Assembly: GCA_963838375.1 (NCBI GenBank)
Contig: CAWIQY010000015.1
Location: forward strand, 124,001 to 188,000
Source of the DNA: DVED01 sp963838375
GTDB taxonomy: Bacteria > Cyanobacteriota > Cyanobacteriia > Cyanobacteriales > Geitlerinemataceae
Direction of reading: 5' to 3'
Length of the DNA: 64,000 bases
Shown here piece after piece: positions 49,987-58,770 of the stretch (its first letter is position 1; every line of letters begins with the position of its first letter). The notes under the pieces are model-generated. The model was not told where the DNA came from, ran no database searches, and saw nothing but the letters and a program-made list of their open reading frames with translations. Position numbers and translations under genes: made by a program.

Positions 49987-51489
49987 ATGGAAAAAGTCGC
50001 TCTATTAATCGGCATCAGCGAATACCAAAACGGACTCAACCCTTTACCCAATGCTCTCAACGATATCAAAGCCGTGGGAAAGGTTTTGGAAGACGCCGAT
50101 CGATGTGCATTCGACTCGGTGCGGTTACTCCCCAATCCATCGCGCCAGGAGATGGAAGAGGCAATTTACGACCTCTTTTCCAACCGAGAGCCAGAAGACC
50201 TAGTGCTATTCTACTTTTCCGGTCACGGAATCAATCCCGGCAGTAGCTTGTTTCTGGCAACGCCGCAAACCCGCCAGGAAGCAAGGGGAGAAGTGGTTCC
50301 CACCACCGCGGTCGCCGGTCGCTACTTGCAAGAACGGATGAACCGAACAGCCTCGACACAACAGGTGATTATTCTCGACTGCTACTTGAGCGGTGCGTTT
50401 ACTCAGGGAATGACGAGCAAAGGAGATGGGATGCCAAACCTTCAACCCCAACTCGGCGGTAAAGGACGCGCGATTCTGACTTCGTGGAATAGCACCCAGC
50501 ACGCCTCAGAGGCAGAAGGATCGGCACTATCGATTTATACCCGCTACCTGGTTGAAGGACTCAAAACCGGAGCGGCAGACCTAGATAACGACGGCACTGT
50601 CGCTGTTGACGAACTGCACGACTATGCAAGCGAGAAGGTGCAAGAAGCATCCCCGGCGATGAATCCGCAGTTCTATCCCGTAGAAGAAGGCTATCGAATT
50701 TACCTGGCGAAGTCACCTCTCGACGATCCAGCTCTTAAGTATCGCAAGGCACTGCAAGATTTGGTTCGTGAAGATCAAGGTGATATCGATTTCCGGCAAG
50801 GACACATCGATTTCCTCAATCGCTGTTATTTGGACGAGTTGAAACAGCAATGGGGACTTGATGCGGAGGTGGTGCGGAAAATAGAGCAGGAGGTGATGGA
50901 ACCGCTCAGCCAGCGTCAGGATAAATTGAAACGGTATGAAGAGGTGTTGACCAAGGCAATGCGGCAGCGGGGTGGCGATCTGCGCGAAGGGGATTGGCAC
51001 AAACTGAAACGGTTTCAGGAGGTTTTGGAACTGCGCGATGAAGACGTAGAACCGATCGTGGCATTGAAGTCGGCAAAAGGAGCAGACTACAGCCGACTCC
51101 GAGATTTGCTAGCGGCGAAGAAGTGGAAAGATGCAGACGAGGAAACAGCGCGGGTGATGCTACAAGTTGCCAACCGGAAGGAAGAAGGTTGGTTGAATGT
51201 TGAGTCGATTAATAATTTTCCATCTGAAGATTTGCGCACGATCGATCGGCTTTGGATTCGTTACAGCAATAATCGATTTGGGTTCAGTGTCCAGAAGGAA
51301 GTTTGGGAAGAAGTGGGCGGGAGAGTAGACTCCGATACCGAAAAAATGATCGGCGATCTGGTGGGCTGGCGTAAAGCCGGAGAATGGGTGAACTATTCCG
51401 ATCTCAACTTTTCCTTAGATGCTCCGCGAGGACACCTTCCTGTGGTCATTTGGTTCCCGATTTTGGGATTTGGATTGATTAGTTGGTAG
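49987..51489 (+). CDS. Caspase-fold (orthocaspase-like) protein with GUN4 domain
   Basis: 500 residues. The peptidase C14 fold occupies about 1-245: KVALLIGISEYQNG, the His of the dyad in FYFSGHGI (His80), and the nucleophile strand VIILDCYLSGAF. In active metacaspases this reads D-x-C-x-S-G; here it is Asp131-Cys132-Tyr133-Leu-Ser-Gly, so the catalytic Cys position is Tyr, with a Cys one residue earlier. Proteolytic activity is doubtful. A helical linker (about 250-375) leads to a GUN4 domain (about 385-490: DYSRLRDLLAAKKWKDADEE, FGFSVQKEVWEEVGG, VGWRKAGEWVNYSDL), the fold that binds porphyrins. The C-terminus ends in a hydrophobic PVVIWFPILGFGLISW. A tetrapyrrole-sensing pseudoenzyme is a fair inference. 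Confidence 0.92.
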   Translation: MEKVALLIGISEYQNGLNPLPNALNDIKAVGKVLEDADRCAFDSVRLLPNPSRQEMEEAIYDLFSNREPEDLVLFYFSGHGINPGSSLFLATPQTRQEARGEVVPTTAVAGRYLQERMNRTASTQQVIILDCYLSGAFTQGMTSKGDGMPNLQPQLGGKGRAILTSWNSTQHASEAEGSALSIYTRYLVEGLKTGAADLDNDGTVAVDELHDYASEKVQEASPAMNPQFYPVEEGYRIYLAKSPLDDPALKYRKALQDLVREDQGDIDFRQGHIDFLNRCYLDELKQQWGLDAEVVRKIEQEVMEPLSQRQDKLKRYEEVLTKAMRQRGGDLREGDWHKLKRFQEVLELRDEDVEPIVALKSAKGADYSRLRDLLAAKKWKDADEETARVMLQVANRKEEGWLNVESINNFPSEDLRTIDRLWIRYSNNRFGFSVQKEVWEEVGGRVDSDTEKMIGDLVGWRKAGEWVNYSDLNFSLDAPRGHLPVVIWFPILGFGLISW

Positions 51490-51545
51490 ACGATCCGCCA
51501 CCAAGCTCAGTGCAGCTCTGGTGGGGATCTCCTCGAAGTCCAGGC

Positions 51546-51785
51546 TTACCATGTCGGATCGACGTAGAGATTGACCGTCATCTCCTGAGTCCCGGCAGGG
51601 ACGGCAGAAATACAGGCACAGATGGCTTTCCCATCGTCGATCTCGACTTCGCAAGCATGGCACGAACCCATCAAACAACCGGTGGGGATGACAACGCCAG
51701 CTCGTTGTGCGACATCCAGGAGGGGTTCCCCGGCTTGGGCTTCAATGGTCACATTGTCGGGTAAAAATAGAATTTGTACGCTCAT
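51546..51785 (-). CDS. [2Fe-2S] ferredoxin-type protein
   Basis: 79 residues with the beta-grasp ferredoxin fold. Cluster ligands are arranged C-x4-C-x2-C in IPTGCLMGSCHACEVEI and the fourth Cys in KAICACISAVPAG. The loop before the last Cys is much shorter than in photosynthetic PetF, and the protein lacks the usual ELTALY-type PetF features, so this is an accessory (2Fe-2S)-binding ferredoxin of unknown partner. It is cytoplasmic and transfers single electrons. It lies convergent with the caspase-GUN4 gene, 56 bases from it. Confidence 0.92.
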   Translation of the reverse strand: MSVQILFLPDNVTIEAQAGEPLLDVAQRAGVVIPTGCLMGSCHACEVEIDDGKAICACISAVPAGTQEMTVNLYVDPTW

Positions 51786-52110
51786 GATCTTGGGAATGGC
51801 TGTGAGGTTTTGGGGTCACGAAGAGGCTTATTTTTATTTTAGTCGGGGCGTGGTGGAAGGACGCAAGGTAAGGACTTAGGCAACGGCTTGAGATCTCGGG
51901 GCAACCACTCTTGGGATTGCCCCGACAAAGCGCTATCTGGCTTGTCCTAATGGTCATACCACGATCGGTTCTACCCCATTGGGATCTATGCGAAACTCGG
52001 CTCACTTCTATGCGGCACGTGCATGATTTCGCTCAATTCGCAGCACAATATACAAAAAGATACATTAACCAACCGTATTGTAGTAGCCAATAGCATTGAG
52101 GCTTTGCCCT
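51786..52110. other. 325-base divergent spacer
   Basis: Between the minus-strand ferredoxin gene and the plus-strand Mo-nitro_C gene. An inverted arrangement GGGGCAACCACTCTTGGGATTGCCCC (about 51898-51923; stem GGGGCAA/TTGCCCC) could form a hairpin. No gene is seen. Confidence 0.5.
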
Positions 52111-52437
52111 ATGAACGTTTGGATAGCAACCCTCTTTCCTTTTATCCGTTTGTCCAGCTCTTCAACTCAACATTCTCGCATTAGGATTGTAGAAGCGATT
52201 CAACAGTGGATGGACGGCATCGAAGTGCGCGATCGCGCCTTTGCACGGTGGTTGTGCCACATGATACCGCAAGCCTGTCCGTTTGAGCGCAATATTCAAC
52301 TATTCGGGCGGACGCTGTGGAGTATTCCCCCCCTGTGCAAACTCAATCCTTTCTACGAACAATTGGTGGGATTGCGCTTTCGGGCTCTATGTTATCTAGC
52401 AGATGTTTGTGGGGAAGACACCGCCGAGTACAGCTAA
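52111..52437 (+). CDS. Mo-dependent nitrogenase C-terminal-domain (Mo-nitro_C) protein
   Basis: 108 residues from ATG 52111 (an in-frame TTG 52096 is less likely). The family block runs through IRIVEAIQQWMDGIEVRD, RAFARWLCHMIPQACPFER, NIQLFGRTLWSIPPLCKLNP and FYEQLVGLRFRALCYLADV. Despite its Pfam name it is a stand-alone helical protein widespread in cyanobacteria that do not fix nitrogen; function is unknown. Several conserved Cys (in WLCHM, QACPF, PLCKL, ALCYL) could bind metal. No nif genes are in the window. It is followed after 69 bases by cobA. Confidence 0.9.
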   Translation: MNVWIATLFPFIRLSSSSTQHSRIRIVEAIQQWMDGIEVRDRAFARWLCHMIPQACPFERNIQLFGRTLWSIPPLCKLNPFYEQLVGLRFRALCYLADVCGEDTAEYS

Positions 52438-52506
52438 ATCCCGACGACTTGCCAACCACGGATAGCTCATCTGAAATCCTGAACTTTTAATCCTTGCCGA
52501 TCGAGA

Positions 52507-53277
52507 ATGAACGAACAAAAATGTCTGGGTAAAGTCTACTTAGTCGGTGCGGGACCGGGCGATCCGGGGTTACTCACCGTGCGGGGCAAAACCCTGCTCG
52601 AATGCGCGGATGTGGTGGTGTACGATGCCCTCATTAGTTCCCAAATATTAGCCATCGCCAATCCCCATGCCGAATGTATAAATGCCGGGAAACGTCGGGG
52701 ACGACATTCGCTATTGCAAAAAGAAACGAATAAACTCCTGATCGAAAAAGCTCAAACCAATGCGATCGTTGTCCGCCTCAAAGGAGGCGATCCATTTGTC
52801 TTTGGTCGCGGGGGTGAGGAAATGGGAGACTTGGTGGCGGCTGGGGTTCCCGTCGAAGTTGTTCCGGGGGTGACATCGGGCATTGCGGCGCCCGCTTACG
52901 CCGGAATTCCCCTGACGCACCGGGAATACAGTTCTTCTGTCATTTTTGTTACCGGTCACGAGTCAGCGGGAAAGTATCGTCCCCAGGTGAATTGGCAGGC
53001 AATTGCTCAAGCTTCGGAAACCATTGTCATTTATATGGGTATCCACAATTTGCCGACGATTGTCACAGAACTCACGGCAGCCGGACGCAGTGCGGATACT
53101 CCCATCGCCTTGATCCGGTGGGGAACGCGACCGGAACAGGAGGAACTGATCGCCACGTTGGGAACGATCGTCGAACGAGTAAAATCGACGGGGTTTGAAG
53201 CGCCAGCGATCGCGGTGATTGGCAATGTTGTCAATTTACACGAACGGTTTTCTCATTGCCGACCGAGGGTTCTTTGA
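52507..53277 (+). CDS. cobA: Uroporphyrinogen-III C-methyltransferase
   Basis: 256 residues. It methylates uroporphyrinogen III at C2 and C7 using two AdoMet to give precorrin-2, the branch point to sirohaem and cobalamin. Seen: KVYLVGAGPGDPGLLTVRG at the N-terminus, YDALISSQILAIA, RLKGGDPFVFGRGGEE near 93-108, VEVVPGVTSGIAAPAYAGIPLTHR near 118-140 and WGTRPEQEELIATL near 204. It is a single-domain enzyme, lacking the CysG dehydrogenase/ferrochelatase part. An intrinsic terminator lies 220 bases after the stop. Confidence 0.96.
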   Translation: MNEQKCLGKVYLVGAGPGDPGLLTVRGKTLLECADVVVYDALISSQILAIANPHAECINAGKRRGRHSLLQKETNKLLIEKAQTNAIVVRLKGGDPFVFGRGGEEMGDLVAAGVPVEVVPGVTSGIAAPAYAGIPLTHREYSSSVIFVTGHESAGKYRPQVNWQAIAQASETIVIYMGIHNLPTIVTELTAAGRSADTPIALIRWGTRPEQEELIATLGTIVERVKSTGFEAPAIAVIGNVVNLHERFSHCRPRVL

Positions 53278-53499
53278 ATAAGAGTTCAGGAGTCGATCGA
53301 TTCGTACAAAAATCTCGATGGTCGTGGATCTCGATCGCACTCAAAACCGATCGAGATCGCTTTGCTAACTGTCGGAGATCGCTGTCTCCCTCTGAAAGAG
53401 CCTGTATTCTAAAAGTAGGCAGAAGGGATTATACGTTTTTTTTATACGAAATTACCAGGGTTCTAACTGTCGTTTTTGGGTATCTCCTTATTAGTGTCC

Positions 53500-53521
53500 A
53501 GCAGCCTTCGGGCTGCTTTTT
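53500..53521 (+). terminator. Rho-independent terminator with TTCG loop
   Basis: AGCAGCC (53500-53506), TTCG loop, GGCTGCT (53511-53517) followed by TTTT. It terminates the cobA transcript in the 331-base convergent spacer (53278-53608), which otherwise has no recognisable feature. Confidence 0.93.
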
Positions 53522-53608
53522 ATTGGCTTCATAACTGTCATCATCAATCAGACGGGTGAGTACCCGGTGCTGAGTGAATGTCTCCCCATCTGATTGATGT
53601 CAAACGAT

Positions 53609-55108
53609 CTAGAGATGGGTTGGTAGCAATGAATCCAATAAATCTTGCTTGGGACGATCGATCGTCATCCAGTCATCGAGCAAAATCCCGCCTGTATCGT
53701 CGCTGTTGGGATTCCAACTCCAGTACGTGAAGCTGAGATCTTTTTGTCCGATAAAATCAACGAATTTTCGCTGCCATATCCCTTCTTTGGATGTTGTGTC
53801 CACCTGACGACCCCCAAATTCGCCGACCCAGATGGGGGCAATGTTTTCTGTGGCAATATATTGAAACCCGATTTCCCAACGTCGGGAAAGATTACTGGGA
53901 AATGTGGCTTCGGAAAACCAAGGTTGATCGAACACCCCGGCACCGTATTCGTGAGGAGAATACACCAGTTGCTTGGGTCGCACCAGTCTCACGGGATAGC
54001 GCTTTACCCCTTCTAGGTTGCCTCCCTGCCAGTGAATGGGCAGTTTTTGACCGGGAACGTTATTTTCCACGCCTTCGACTACGATCAGCCAGTGAGGGGC
54101 GATCGCCAAAATGGCATTTCCGGCACGTTCGGCAGCCAAGCGCCAATCGGTTGTAATGTCGTAGGTTCCCCAACTGGCAATGCCATGAGGTTCGTTTTTG
54201 AGATCGGCACCGATGACGTTGGGTTGGTCTTTGTAGCGGGTTGCCAGCATTTTCCACGTCTCGATCCAATCGGCTTCTGAAAATTCTTCGTCGTACCACA
54301 ATTGGGGGATTTCGCGATCGTTGAGGCGATGACTATCCAGCAAGATGGTGAGGTTTTGTTTTCCGGCTTCTTGAATAATTACGTCCATCACCTCCAAGGG
54401 GGTTTTCCCCTCTAGTTCGCGGTTCGCACCAATGGTAAAGTCAATTCCGGTGAAACTTTCCGATCGCAGCGATGCGATCGAATAGGGAAGTCGAATCGTG
54501 TTGTATCCTAAACTTGCTATCTGTGCTAACATTTCTTTATAATCTCTCAGCCAGAGTCCATGAGGCGCGTGAATTTCGGTTTCTAATCCGAACCAATTGA
54601 CGCCTCGTAACATCACAGTCTGGCTTGTGGCATCGATAATTTGAGAACCTCGAGTCGAAAGAGGGAGTTGCATCGTTGTTGCGGGAAAAGCTGCATTCGT
54701 TGAGTGTAGTAATACTATCCCAATCCCAATTAAACTGACGATCGATCCTCGCAGAGATCGAGACTTTCTATATAAAGTCTGTAAACGACTCAATATCTTT
54801 CGATTTCGGTTGGTTGTTTTTATCCCAGTATAAATGCATTTTTTTTTACACTTTTTACTAGAAAAATAATTGATTTGAGAAAGATTAAAGCCTCCAGAAG
54901 AAAGGATGTTCATCCCAACTTTTTTTAGAAAAACAGATAAGTTTGTTTGGCGATGTTGTGTGGGTTTTAAAAGCGGATAGAGACTCCGTTGAATAAAATG
55001 TGTCGATCGACACATTTTATTCAGTTTCTGTAAACTGTTTCTAGCCAAATTGGTGAAATTCATGATGTGAACGATCGATCGGTTTGTTGAGTTAGATGGG
55101 ATACACAT
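53609..55108 (-). CDS. GH5-family cellulase (endoglucanase)
   Basis: Up to 499 residues; start uncertain, with in-frame ATGs at 55108, 55063 and 54913. A hydrophobic segment near residues 121-140 (LRGSIVSLIGIGIVLLHSTNAA) looks like a signal or anchor, unusually far from the N-terminus. The GH5 barrel spans about 150-495: LRGVNWFGLETEIHAPHGLW, YNTIRLPYSIASLRS, LTILLDSHRLND, the acid/base Glu in IGADLKNEPHG near 295, VYSPHEYGAGVFDQ and the nucleophile Glu in IAPIWVGEFGGRQ near 420. It hydrolyses beta-1,4-glucan outside the cytoplasm. It sits at the downstream edge of the bcs region, on the same strand as the bcs operon, and fits trimming of the secreted cellulose. Cellulose-linked GH5 genes of this kind are known in cyanobacteria. 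Confidence 0.92.
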   Translation of the reverse strand: MCIPSNSTNRSIVHIMNFTNLARNSLQKLNKMCRSTHFIQRSLYPLLKPTQHRQTNLSVFLKKVGMNILSSGGFNLSQINYFSSKKCKKKCIYTGIKTTNRNRKILSRLQTLYRKSRSLRGSIVSLIGIGIVLLHSTNAAFPATTMQLPLSTRGSQIIDATSQTVMLRGVNWFGLETEIHAPHGLWLRDYKEMLAQIASLGYNTIRLPYSIASLRSESFTGIDFTIGANRELEGKTPLEVMDVIIQEAGKQNLTILLDSHRLNDREIPQLWYDEEFSEADWIETWKMLATRYKDQPNVIGADLKNEPHGIASWGTYDITTDWRLAAERAGNAILAIAPHWLIVVEGVENNVPGQKLPIHWQGGNLEGVKRYPVRLVRPKQLVYSPHEYGAGVFDQPWFSEATFPSNLSRRWEIGFQYIATENIAPIWVGEFGGRQVDTTSKEGIWQRKFVDFIGQKDLSFTYWSWNPNSDDTGGILLDDWMTIDRPKQDLLDSLLPTHL

Positions 55109-55457
55109 AATTAGTACTTTAGCAACATCTTTCGATCGTCAGTATTCAAATCCCACAACACCGATCGATCTCAGCACTGACAGCCGACAATTTGTCAACT
55201 CCTACCCCCAGCTTAGACAAGGGAATCTTCCGTTCGAGCCTCTGTGTTTTCTCGGACGGGTACTTCTTCGATCGTCATTATCCAGACAAGACGAGTAACA
55301 ACGATTCAGGTTCCATTTGTATTTATACGTAATACTTTACACAATCTTTATTAAACACTGCGAGTTTTTATCTGAATTTTATGGACATCCCATTCTAGAT
55401 TTAGTATTGTTGTGAGTAAGAAAAGTTCTGCCACTCACTGCATCTTCGGTATAAACT
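55109..55457. other. 349-base divergent spacer
   Basis: Holds the promoters of the GH5 gene (minus) and the coiled-coil protein gene (plus). No operator can be named from sequence, and no gene is seen. Confidence 0.45.
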
Positions 55458-56162
55458 ATGACTTCTCAACTCAAAAAATATATCCTGCCTGCATTTTTAC
55501 TCCCTACTGCTGTTTTTGCTGCTACAACTTTGCCTCTGGCAGCATTGAGTACACAACAAGTTGCCGTCAAGATTCAAGAAGAAGCGGTTTTCAACGGACA
55601 GCTTCGGGATATTGCCACACCTTATCTAGCTGCTGCCACCGCCGTCAGCGTTACCGTTGGCATTGCCGGAGTTGCCATCACCGGATGGAAACAATCCAAA
55701 AGCAAATCGAGTGAATTAGAAGCACAGTTAGAAGAACAGAAAAATGCCTTACAGAAGAAAGAGGCGCAAATCGAAGAACTCAAACTGTCGCCTTCCGTTC
55801 TAGAATCTTGGGGGCTCGATTCCTTTCTCGAAGAAAGTCGCCCCGAAGTCCAACCCGTAATGGCAAATGCCATTGCCCAAATGGCACCGGAAGTCTCAGT
55901 TCAAATTGACGAAGTTCCCCAAATCGACAATCCCAAAACAGAACCCGCACCTCCACACCTGCACGTTCTGCAATTCCCTACTACAGCCGAAACAGAACCC
56001 GCACCCTCGAACGCGGACGAAATTCAAACTCGGCTCCAACAACTGCAAACCCAACTCGAAACCTTGCAAAAGGCAGTTGCCAGCGAATCTAAATTACCTG
56101 CATTCCAACTCAAAGTTCCCGATATGCGTGAAATGATCCCCCAGCAGAAAGTCGCGGTTTAA
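55458..56162 (+). CDS. Membrane-anchored coiled-coil protein
   Basis: 234 residues, family not recognised. A hydrophobic N-terminal signal-like helix (about 8-32), a second hydrophobic segment (about 50-75, YLAAATAVSVTVGIAGVAITG), then a coiled coil (ELEAQLEEQKNALQKKEAQIEEL), a Pro-rich acidic middle (TEPAPPHLHVLQFPTTAETEPAP) and another coiled-coil segment (TRLQQLQTQLETLQKAV). It probably sits in the membrane or periplasm. Its stop is only 10 bases from the bcsA stop on the opposite strand, so it is convergent with the cellulose operon. A helper for cellulose secretion is possible but unsupported by sequence. Confidence 0.8.
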   Translation: MTSQLKKYILPAFLLPTAVFAATTLPLAALSTQQVAVKIQEEAVFNGQLRDIATPYLAAATAVSVTVGIAGVAITGWKQSKSKSSELEAQLEEQKNALQKKEAQIEELKLSPSVLESWGLDSFLEESRPEVQPVMANAIAQMAPEVSVQIDEVPQIDNPKTEPAPPHLHVLQFPTTAETEPAPSNADEIQTRLQQLQTQLETLQKAVASESKLPAFQLKVPDMREMIPQQKVAV

Positions 56163-56172
56163 ATAAACTCGG

Positions 56173-58770
56173 CTACTGCGGGTTGAGAATCTTGACTAAT
56201 TCTTTTATTTTCTCCTCCTGTTGTGCTTTTAATTGTTTCGGAAAACTTAACTCAATAGCAATTGGGCGATCTTGCTGGCTCGTTTCCTTAACCACATCGA
56301 AGACTGCTTCGACCTGAGCCAGCAAGCGCGTCTCAGACGAGTCCGCAAGATTCGGATTGACAAGTAACCCCACCAATAACTTTTGCGATTCTAAGGTTAT
56401 CCATTCCGATATTTCGCAATCGAGAAACTCTAATTGCACGCTTTGGAATCCTATTTCGGTAACAATTCCCGAATATGAATTCCCCTTCCAGTAAAGTTGA
56501 ACCTCTGCTCGAACTTTCTTTCGCACTGCTTTTTTCTCGATGGGTTGTATGGGACGAAACGCCCGCCCAAAAGCGCGAGCCAAAAACAAAAAAGAGGCAA
56601 AAGGCGCATCGGCTATCTGGCGATTTTGGGAATACCATTCTTCCACCTCCGAGTACATGACAATCACCAATTGGTCTAATTGAGCTTGAGTCGGTTCGAT
56701 ATAGTGAACAGCAAGCATCACTTGAGACTCATTAGCGGGTTTTGTCCAGATAATGCGACTTTTGAGACGAACTGTCGATCCAAAATCTCCGGCTAACTCC
56801 ACCTCCACTTCATCGGGCAAGTTGGGCAAAGTTTCCAGCAGAATTTGCGCTCCAGTTTCCGAGACGTTTGCAGTTCGTCCCATCCAAGTTTGACCTTCAC
56901 TGTAAATCCGGGTGGGAAGTTTGCGTTCCAAGCGGTGCATTTTCCGTAGTTGGGGTTGCTCTAACGCCACAAGAATTGCCGCAGTCAAGAGAATGAGGTT
57001 GAATATACACCACATAGCATTGACCAGTACGGCTTCTGTATCTTCTGGGCGTAAGATCAGCCAAAAGGGAACTGCCAGTACAGACAGGACGACCAAACCT
57101 GTAACAACGAGTAGGGGCAAAATCGATCGCCAATCGAAACTGCGTTTAGTCACCTCAATCCCTTTATCGGTCACATTGAACGATCCCAAACTGGGATTAA
57201 TTAGCGCCATTATGGTGACAATACCGCTTTGGTATGCCATGACGAATTCCAAAATCTCGTTCCAAAAGGTAAATCGGACGTGTTTGAAGGTAATGTAGTT
57301 GGCATTCAAGGCAATCAGGATGTGGGGCAAGGCATAGGATAAAGTTTCCAAGCCCAAACCGGCAACGGGACGGATGCCCAATAATAGAAATAGGGTAGGA
57401 ACGATCGCATAAATCAGGCGCGGGAACCCATAAAAGAAGTGGGAGGTTGCCGAAAAATAACAGATGCGCTGGGGAATTCTCAGATTGAGTTTGGGATTGA
57501 TCAGGGGGTTTTCCAAGCGGAGAATTTGCGCCATCCCCCGCGCCCAGCGGACTTGCTGACCGACGTAGGAAGAAAACACTTCCGGGGCGAGTCCCGCCAC
57601 CATGACTTTGTCGTAGTACACCGACTCGTATCCCAGAGAATGCAGGCGGAAAGAAGTATGGCAATCTTCCGTCACCGTTTCCACGGCAATTCCGCCGATT
57701 TGCAAGAGATATTTTTTCCGCACAATCGCTGCCGAACCGCAGAAAAATGCCGCATTCCAGAAATCATTCCCCTTTTGCAGCACCTTATAAAATAGTTCGT
57801 TCCCCACCGGAATATTCCCACCCGTAAGCAAGTTGCGCTCGAAAGGGTCGGGATTGTAGAACCAGTGCGGAGTTTGCACCAATGCCACTTTTTCATTCAC
57901 CATGAAAAAGCCGACGGTGTGTGAGAGAATTTGGCGCGAGGGAATGTGATCGCAGTCGAGAATCAGAATGAGATCGCCGTCGGTACGCTTCATTGCCGTG
58001 TTGATGTTTCCGGCTTTGGCGTGATCGTTGTTATCGCGAACCAGCATGGTGCAGCCCACTTCGTCGCACATCTGTTGCAATTTTTCCCGACGGGCGCGAT
58101 ACTTTTCGGCACGTCCATCATCGAGAACATAGACTCGTTTTTTATCGTCGGGATAATCCACTGCCATTGCCGCAATTGCCGTTTTGCGGACGATTTCGAC
58201 GTCTTCGTTGTAGGTGGGAATGTAGATATCGACCTTGAACCAATCTTCCTGGGGAAACAGTGCCAGATCGATCGGTTTGCGGTCTTTAATTCTCAGGGTT
58301 TGGAAGAAAGACAGCACCAGGGTGATGATGGCGTATAACTCCGCACTATAGAGCAGCAGACACGCGAAACCATTGAGCCATCCGTCAAAATTGAGAGTAT
58401 AGCTGGTGCGATAGAACAAATAGCGCAGCGTCACCACCAAGCTCAACCACACCAAAAACATATGGATGTATTCGCTGGTTTGCTTCTGGTTGAGGACACC
58501 CTCGATTTTGACACTCAACCAGCCGACGAACATCAGCAGGATGGCAACCACCCACTGCTGCCAAATCTTCACTGGCGCGATAATCAGGGGAATGGACAGA
58601 GGGATTAACAGCAGCACAAACCAGCGTAAGTATCGGTGGTGTACTCGACGGAACAATCTCTCGAAAAGATGAGGTAAGAATAAAATCGATCGAGTGAGTT
58701 GTCGCTTGCGTAAGCGTTTTCCGCGATTGGCTTTTCGGGAAGAAGTTGGATTTGCGATCGGATTTGCCAT
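56173..58770 (-). CDS. bcsA: Cellulose synthase catalytic subunit BcsA
   Basis: 865 residues from ATG 58770, which overlaps the bcsB stop as TAATG (the longer frame to 58872 was rejected). Processive GT2 polymerising UDP-glucose into beta-1,4-glucan and feeding the chain through its own membrane channel. Membrane helices at about 55-140 and 150-175 precede the catalytic domain: DIYIPTYNEDVEIV, VYVLDDGRAE, DGDLILILDCDHIPSR (DxD), VTEDCHTSFRLHSLG (TED) and the QQVRWARGMAQIL QxxRW motif. Further helices follow, then a PilZ domain with RKMHR (RxxxR) and ANVSETGAQIL (N/DxSxxG), so c-di-GMP should activate it. A degenerate second PilZ-like segment (RKKVRAEVQLYWKGNSYSG) ends the protein. Confidence 0.96.
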   Translation of the reverse strand: MANPIANPTSSRKANRGKRLRKRQLTRSILFLPHLFERLFRRVHHRYLRWFVLLLIPLSIPLIIAPVKIWQQWVVAILLMFVGWLSVKIEGVLNQKQTSEYIHMFLVWLSLVVTLRYLFYRTSYTLNFDGWLNGFACLLLYSAELYAIITLVLSFFQTLRIKDRKPIDLALFPQEDWFKVDIYIPTYNEDVEIVRKTAIAAMAVDYPDDKKRVYVLDDGRAEKYRARREKLQQMCDEVGCTMLVRDNNDHAKAGNINTAMKRTDGDLILILDCDHIPSRQILSHTVGFFMVNEKVALVQTPHWFYNPDPFERNLLTGGNIPVGNELFYKVLQKGNDFWNAAFFCGSAAIVRKKYLLQIGGIAVETVTEDCHTSFRLHSLGYESVYYDKVMVAGLAPEVFSSYVGQQVRWARGMAQILRLENPLINPKLNLRIPQRICYFSATSHFFYGFPRLIYAIVPTLFLLLGIRPVAGLGLETLSYALPHILIALNANYITFKHVRFTFWNEILEFVMAYQSGIVTIMALINPSLGSFNVTDKGIEVTKRSFDWRSILPLLVVTGLVVLSVLAVPFWLILRPEDTEAVLVNAMWCIFNLILLTAAILVALEQPQLRKMHRLERKLPTRIYSEGQTWMGRTANVSETGAQILLETLPNLPDEVEVELAGDFGSTVRLKSRIIWTKPANESQVMLAVHYIEPTQAQLDQLVIVMYSEVEEWYSQNRQIADAPFASFLFLARAFGRAFRPIQPIEKKAVRKKVRAEVQLYWKGNSYSGIVTEIGFQSVQLEFLDCEISEWITLESQKLLVGLLVNPNLADSSETRLLAQVEAVFDVVKETSQQDRPIAIELSFPKQLKAQQEEKIKELVKILNPQ

